In this document: one piece after another, positions 59,287 through 64,000 of the stretch
How the letters are laid out: every line of letters begins with the position of its first letter
How positions within the stretch are numbered: position 1 is the first letter of the stretch
DNA from: Liquidambar formosana
Taxonomy: Eukaryota; Streptophyta; Magnoliopsida; Saxifragales; Altingiaceae
DNA length: 64,000 bases
Assembly: GCA_039720395.1 (NCBI GenBank)
Contig: CM077826.1
Coordinates: 37,414,790 to 37,478,789 of the forward strand
Direction: 5' to 3'
Position numbers and translations under genes: made by a program
The notes under the pieces: generated by a model
Database searches by the model: none
Told to the model about the DNA's origin: nothing
The model's input: only the letters and a program-made list of their open reading frames with translations

Positions 59287-61660
59287 GAAGTGTACTCAAG
59301 TCATGAGTATACTTAAACCACTGGGGGTTGATGATTGTCAAGAGAAGCATATTCAAGCCACTACGAATGAACATACTTTTGAAACGGAGAAATATATTCT
59401 AGTCACGAATATATTTAACCAAGTGATGAGAATGAGATCTGAAAAGTACGTTCAAGTGATGAACATACCTTTGAAATGGAGAAATATATCCAAGCGATGG
59501 ATATACTTAACCAAGTAAGTGACAAAATATCTGAGAAGTATACTCAAGTGATGAGTATACCATTGAAATGGAGAAATATATTCAGGTCACGAATATATTT
59601 AACCAAGTAATGTGAGAATGAAATCTGAGAAGTATACTCAAGTGGTGAGCATACCATTGAAATGGAGAAATATATCCAAGCGATGGATATCTTTAACCAA
59701 GTAGGATAAGAATAATCTGAGAGGTGTATTCAAGTGATGAGTGTACTTTTGAAATGGAGAAATATATTCAGGTCACGAACATATTTAACCAAGTGATGAA
59801 AAAGATGCTGAGAAATATACTCAAGTGATGAGTATACTTAATGATTGAAAAAGACTGAGAAGTACGTTCAAGTGATGAACATACTTTTGAAATGGAGAAA
59901 TGTATCCAAGTGATGGATATATTTAACCAAGTAAGCTGAGAAGTACACTCAAGTGATGAGCATACCATTGAGATGGAGAAATATATCCAAACGACGGATA
60001 TATTTAACCAAATAAGATAAGAATAATCTGAGAAGTGTACTCAAGTGATGAGTACACCATTGAAATGGAGAAATATATTCTAGTCACGAATATACTTAAC
60101 CAAGTAAGTGACAAGTATGTTTAAGTGATAAACATACCATTGAAATAGAGAAATATATCCAAGTGATGGATATACTTAACCAAGTAAGTGACAAGTATGT
60201 TTAAGTGATAAACATACCATTGAAATAGAGAAATATATCCAAGCGATGGATATACTTAAGCAAGTAAGATAGAGAATAATCTGAGAAGTGTACTCAAGTG
60301 ATGAGTACACCATTGAAATGGAGAAATATATTCTAGTCATGAATATATTTAACCAAGTAAGTGACAAATATTCTGAGAAGTATGTTCAAGTGATGAACAT
60401 ACTATTGAAATGGAGAAATATATTCAAGTGATGAATATACTTAACCAAGTAAGTGGCAAAATATCTGAGAAGTATACTCAAGTGATGAGTATACCATTGA
60501 AATGGAAAAAATATACCCAAGTGGTGGATATACTTAACCAAGTAAGTGACAAATGATCTGAGAAGTATGTTCAAGTGATGAACATACCATTGAAATGGAA
60601 AAAATATACCCAAGTGGTGGATATACTTAACCAAGTAAGTGACAAATGATCTGAGAAGTATGTTCAAGTGATGAACATACCATTGAAATGGAGAAATATA
60701 CCCAAGCGATGGATATACTTAACCAAGTAAGTGACGAAATATCTGAGAAGTATACTCGAGTGATGAGTATACCATTGAAATGGAGAAATATATTCAAACG
60801 ACGGATATATTTAACCAAGTAAGATAAGAATAATCTGAGAAGTGTACTCAAGTGATGAGTACACCATTGAAATGGAGAAATATATTCTAGTCACGAATAT
60901 ACTTAACCAAGTAAGTGACAAGTATGTTTGAGTGATAAACATACCATTGAAATAGAGAAATATATCCAAGTGATGGATATACTTAACCAAGTAAGTGACA
61001 AGTATGTTTAAGTGATAAACATACCATTGAAATAGAGAAATATATCCAAGCGATGGATATACTTAAGCAAGTAAGATAGAGAATAATCTGAGAAGTGTAC
61101 TCAAGTGATGAGTACACCATTGAAATGGAGAAATATATTCTAGTCATGAATATATTTAACCAAGTAAGTGACAAATATTATGAGAAGTATGTTCAAGTGA
61201 TGAACATACTATTGAAATGGAGAAATATATTCAAGTGATGAATATACTTAACCAAGTAAGTGGAAAAATATCTGAGAAGTATACTCAAGTGATGAGTATA
61301 CCATTGAAATGGAGAAATATATTCAAGTGATGAATATATTTAACCAAGTAAGTGATAATGAGGATCTGAAACTAGGAAGCATATTCAATGGGTGAACATG
61401 CTTTTGAAATGGAAGAATATATTCAAGTGATGAATATATTCAACCAAGTATGATAGAGAATGAGAATTTGAAGCTGAGAAGCATATTCAAAGAGTGAATA
61501 CACTTTTGAAATGGAAGAATATATTCAAGTGATGAGTATATTCAACCAAGTGGGATGGAAAATCAAGAATTTGAAACTGAGGAGTATATTCAAAGGGTGA
61601 ATACACTTTTGAAATGGAAGAATATATTCAAGTGATGAATACATTCAACCAAGTGAGATG
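59287..61660. repeat. tandem array of ~90-bp units, two hairpins each
   Basis: About 25 units. Each holds a hairpin of type GTATACTC..GAGTATAC, the link CATTGAAATGGAGAA, a hairpin of type ATATATTC..GAATATAT, and TTAACCAAGTAAGTGACAAA. Loops are AAGTGAT, AAGCGAT or TAGTCAC. Stems vary between units but stay complementary. A block of ~500 bp starting at 60021 recurs almost unchanged at 60828 (offset 807 bp). The array lies between the antisense ORF and the 3' LTR. It is non-coding in any consistent frame. Confidence 0.9.
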
Positions 61661-61937
61661 AAAAATCAAGATTTGACATGAGGATATATGATCAATTTGT
61701 CAAGATTAAACAAGCATGGTGCAAGAAGAAAGTGTCTTAACACATTGTCACTTGAGTTGGCATGGCACAGGGGAAATATATTCAACCCTTTTGAACATAA
61801 AATCAATTCAAGGAATTGATTTCAAGATGGAATTTGATTGATTTTAAGCTCAAAAAGTGTTGAATATCTCATTTGGAAGGAGGTTTGATCACGCGTCAAG
61901 GCGAGACAAAGCGAGAAGCAAAACCAAAACAAAGTGG

Positions 61938-62090
61938 CTTGGGTGACCACCAGGCCTCGGGAGGCTAGCCGCCCAGGCCTGGGTGGTTACCCGAGCCCGA
62001 AGCGGAAATCCCACTTTGAATAGGAAACTTCCTATTCTGATGGGTTTTTTCCTATTTGAACTTGGATTTGTGACCTTTTCCCTATAAAAA
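61938..62090 (+). promoter_or_regulatory. dyad cassette and TATA box before antisense ORF
   Basis: CTTGGGTGACCACC and GGTGGTTACCCGAG enclose GGCTAGCC, with centres at 61946, 61966 and 61986 (20 bp apart). CCTATAAAAAC follows at 62081, 56 bp before the ATG at 62139. Same motif set as the LTR cassette at 20871-20950. Confidence 0.72.
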
Positions 62091-62138
62091 CACATCCAAG
62101 AGGTTCCTAAACCTACTTGTATTCATTCATTAGAAATT

Positions 62139-63425
62139 ATGGAGGCTCTAGACAAATTTTTAGGAGGGTTTTTGAGAGTTATGAGTGCTGAAGCAAAATC
62201 TGAGTTCAAGTGCTTTGGCTTGGATCCATTGCTCTCCTTGAGGCATGTGAGGCTTGAAACGAACCTCTTGACTGCTGCTACATATTTTTGGGATCCTCAA
62301 GTTCATGTGTTCCGCTTCAACTATGAAGAACTGTGCCCAACCATGGAGGAATTCTGTGCATTGTATGGAGTTTCAACGGTAGGTCCTTTCATTCTCCCTA
62401 CTCCTCGCCCAAGCTTTCTTACTTCTTTCTCCAATCTACTTGGGATTCACTCACAATATGCCTCTACGTTTGTAAAGGACCATATGGTAGACTTGATGAA
62501 ATTGGCAACCTCTTTTTTAGCTTGTGATAGTAAAAGTATTCTGAATTTTACCTTTCCTATTAAGCATGCACTTGCCTTTTGCCTCATTGGTCGTTTTCTT
62601 ATTTCCACTGGTACTCCACATGTTCCCGTTCAAATCTGTGACTTGATTCCTCTCCTTGCCAAGGGCCATAACTTGATTCCCATGGTGCTAGCTGAAACCC
62701 TGAATGGTTTGGATAAAGTCCATGAGGACCCAAAGGTTTCCTTAGGAGGTAGCCCCATTATACTGCAGATGTGGTTGCTTGAAAGACTGAATTTCTTGTC
62801 ACCAGTTGCCATTACACCGTACAAGCCCCAGCATTACTGCCTTCGCCGCATTGAACTGCCTGGGCAATTTTCATTGAGAGATTGGCTAGGTTACTTCCAA
62901 ACCCTTTCATGGAGGAACATCAAGTGGTTTGTCTTTATATGGGGCTGTAGTGAACAGGTGCTTCTGCGAACTTCTGGATGCGCCATGGTGAGACTCATAG
63001 GACTGAGGTCTACTTCCTTCTATTGGCCTTCAAGGGTTCTTCGTCAGATGGGTGCCATGCAAACCATACCCACTTCCTTGAAAGGTGACTATCCTGTGGT
63101 GCCCGCGAGTCTTTCTGTAGTGACTTGGGCGAAGGACCGATGGCCTAGCAAGTTGATACTAACCCAAGTTACGAATACTGATGGTCTGTATATGATGAGC
63201 CCCGAGTATAAGGAATGGTTGAAAAGCAATTTAGGTGAGAGAGAGACTACTCGAAGAGAAAGGATTTTTGGACTTATCAAGAACAATGAACTTGGACCTT
63301 GCAGAGAAGATATTATGGAAGCAGTGACAACAGCTTATGAACATGACTTGAGGAAGAAAAGAAGACATGCAAGAGAGGAGAAGAAAGCTGAAGAGCGAGC
63401 TGCAAAGAAGCCCAAGAAAAACTGA
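62139..63425 (+). CDS. antisense ORF of Tat-type retrotransposon
   Basis: An intact 428-codon frame with its own TATA box 56 bp upstream and AATAAA ~90 bp after the stop. The N-terminal half has the block TYFWDPQVHVFRFNYEELCPTMEEF in part (residues ~49-72), like the plant DUF7745 / plant-mobile-domain-related proteins known as extra ORFs in some Tat/Ogre elements. The C-terminus (~395-428) is Lys/Arg/Glu-rich with RKKRR and KKPKK, nuclear-signal-like. It faces the integrase gene of the same element tail to tail. Extra antisense ORFs after pol are described for Tat relatives; their role is unknown. A host gene is a less likely reading. Confidence 0.72.
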   Translation: MEALDKFLGGFLRVMSAEAKSEFKCFGLDPLLSLRHVRLETNLLTAATYFWDPQVHVFRFNYEELCPTMEEFCALYGVSTVGPFILPTPRPSFLTSFSNLLGIHSQYASTFVKDHMVDLMKLATSFLACDSKSILNFTFPIKHALAFCLIGRFLISTGTPHVPVQICDLIPLLAKGHNLIPMVLAETLNGLDKVHEDPKVSLGGSPIILQMWLLERLNFLSPVAITPYKPQHYCLRRIELPGQFSLRDWLGYFQTLSWRNIKWFVFIWGCSEQVLLRTSGCAMVRLIGLRSTSFYWPSRVLRQMGAMQTIPTSLKGDYPVVPASLSVVTWAKDRWPSKLILTQVTNTDGLYMMSPEYKEWLKSNLGERETTRRERIFGLIKNNELGPCREDIMEAVTTAYEHDLRKKRRHAREEKKAEERAAKKPKKN

Positions 63426-63513
63426 AGACTCAATAGAATAGGATATTTATGGCATATTTATAGTTCTTTTACTTAATACCAATGAATTGCTATGTCAATC
63501 AATTTTAGTTTTG

Positions 63514-63519
63514 AATAAA
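63514..63519 (+). terminator. AATAAA poly(A) signal candidate
   Basis: First AATAAA downstream of the antisense ORF stop, at ~90 bp, in a T-rich setting. Confidence 0.45.
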
Positions 63520-63732
63520 TTGCCAATACTAAATCGAATTTGGGATTTTGTTGTTTGATTTAGACCGCACCCAAGGTAACTTTATGGGTTGCCTACGTAT
63601 CTCCATGGTTTTTTTTTCTTCTTTTTTTTTTGTTTTTTTTTTTTTTTTTTGAATGGAGAATCAGGTCTTACGTAGTTCTTATGCCTTAACTTTTGCCTAG
63701 GCCGCCCTTACGGGTTTTCAACCTAGCAGGCT

Positions 63733-63999
63733 TCAAACATGATATTTCTTCAATTGATCCAAATTAGTTGGACGAGCGAACTCAATTCCATCTAAATCCA
63801 TGAGGCAAACAGCCCCTGCTGGCAATATCTCTTTGATAATGTATGGCCCACCCCAACTTGGCTTGAATTTTCCCCGCGGATCGAACACTGGAGCTCTGAT
63901 TTCTTTCAGCACTACATCCCCTTTCTTTAGACCTCGATCTTTGACATGCTTGTTGAATGCTCTGGCAACTCTCCGTTGATACCCCTGAACATGATACAG
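63733..63999 (-). CDS. Ty3/gypsy integrase C-terminus, partial
   Basis: Minus-strand frame open to the window edge, 88 codons before the stop at 63733-63735. It reads YQRRVARAFNKHV, LKKGDVVLKEI, then DPRGKFKPSWGGPYIIKEIL and AVCLMDLDGIEF..NLDQLKKY. The W-GPY block and the Leu-Asp-Gln-Leu-Lys-Lys-Tyr ending are typical of the integrase C-terminal domain in Tat-lineage gypsy elements, which lack a chromodomain. The rest of pol lies beyond 64000. It ends 308 bp from the convergent antisense ORF. Confidence 0.85.
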   Translation of the reverse strand: MYHVQGYQRRVARAFNKHVKDRGLKKGDVVLKEIRAPVFDPRGKFKPSWGGPYIIKEILPAGAVCLMDLDGIEFARPTNLDQLKKYHV

Positions 64000-64000
64000 C

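Noticed and set aside
60176..61174. Repeated small minus-strand frames in the hairpin array
   Set aside because: Frames are by-products of the tandem units; the frame is not kept across units.
59287..61660. CRISPR-like regular repeats
   Set aside because: Eukaryotic retrotransposon context, units degenerate and contiguous without unique spacers, no cas genes.

Overview
This window looks like nuclear DNA of a flowering plant, most likely a eudicot. It is AT-rich and almost wholly built of transposable elements: Ty1/copia elements of the SIRE type, Ty3/gypsy LTRs of Tat and chromovirus type, L1-like LINEs with plant-type ORF1, hAT-like MITEs and tRNA-derived SINEs. I recognise no host gene, tRNA, rRNA or CRISPR. 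Every protein-coding trace I can name belongs to a mobile element, and nearly all are broken.

Layout. 1-6 kb: minus-strand LINE pieces, with an endonuclease domain whose coding DNA is triplicated and an RT domain split by a 947-bp hAT-type MITE with an 8-bp target duplication. 6-12 kb: a 4.6-kb element with ~1.2-kb inverted arms. 12-14 kb: two opposed LINE fragments and a MITE. 15.4-23.4 kb: a plus-strand LINE (ORF1, endonuclease, part of RT, RNase H) interrupted by a 3.1-kb solo LTR. 23.5-24.6 kb: a hAT-like element carrying two SINEs. 24.6-33.8 kb: a gypsy-type LTR (LTR-A) split by a truncated SIRE element on the minus strand (5' LTR, PBS, gag, protease-integrase, RT-RNase H and the start of an accessory ORF). 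33.8-37.7 kb: MITEs, microsatellites and unassigned DNA. 37.7-45.2 kb: an inverted LTR-A copy with a 4.9-kb solo LTR (LTR-B) nested in it. 45.2-52.6 kb: LTR-C fragments in both orientations, a MITE and another Tat-type solo LTR. 52.6-55.3 kb: an LTR-like promoter region followed by a second, decayed SIRE element. 56.4-64 kb: the 3' part of a Tat-type element on the minus strand: LTR, a 2.4-kb hairpin array, an antisense ORF of 428 codons with its own promoter, and the integrase C-terminus running off the window.

The most interesting signal crosses element families. Upstream of the TATA box in at least seven LTRs, and of two internal accessory ORFs, there are short palindromes set in pairs about 21 bp (two helical turns) apart. 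The geometry is kept while the palindrome itself changes from element to element (TAGTCGACTA, CAGTCGACTG, GATCGATC, CGGCTAGC, ACCGGT). One SIRE LTR and an unrelated-looking LTR have the same plan: three pairs, spacings 21, 22, 21, recurring every 70-71 bp. The accessory ORF promoters of a SIRE and a Tat element carry the motif type of an LTR of their own kind. This suggests a shared, rapidly diversifying cis-regulatory module recognised by a dimeric factor; the factor is inference.

A second unusual class is tandem small hairpins whose stems vary but stay self-complementary (59.3-61.7 kb, and 41.6-42.3 kb in LTR-B). They could mark selected RNA or DNA structure, or template-switch correction of quasi-palindromes. 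All family assignments rest on reading motifs by eye, without database search.
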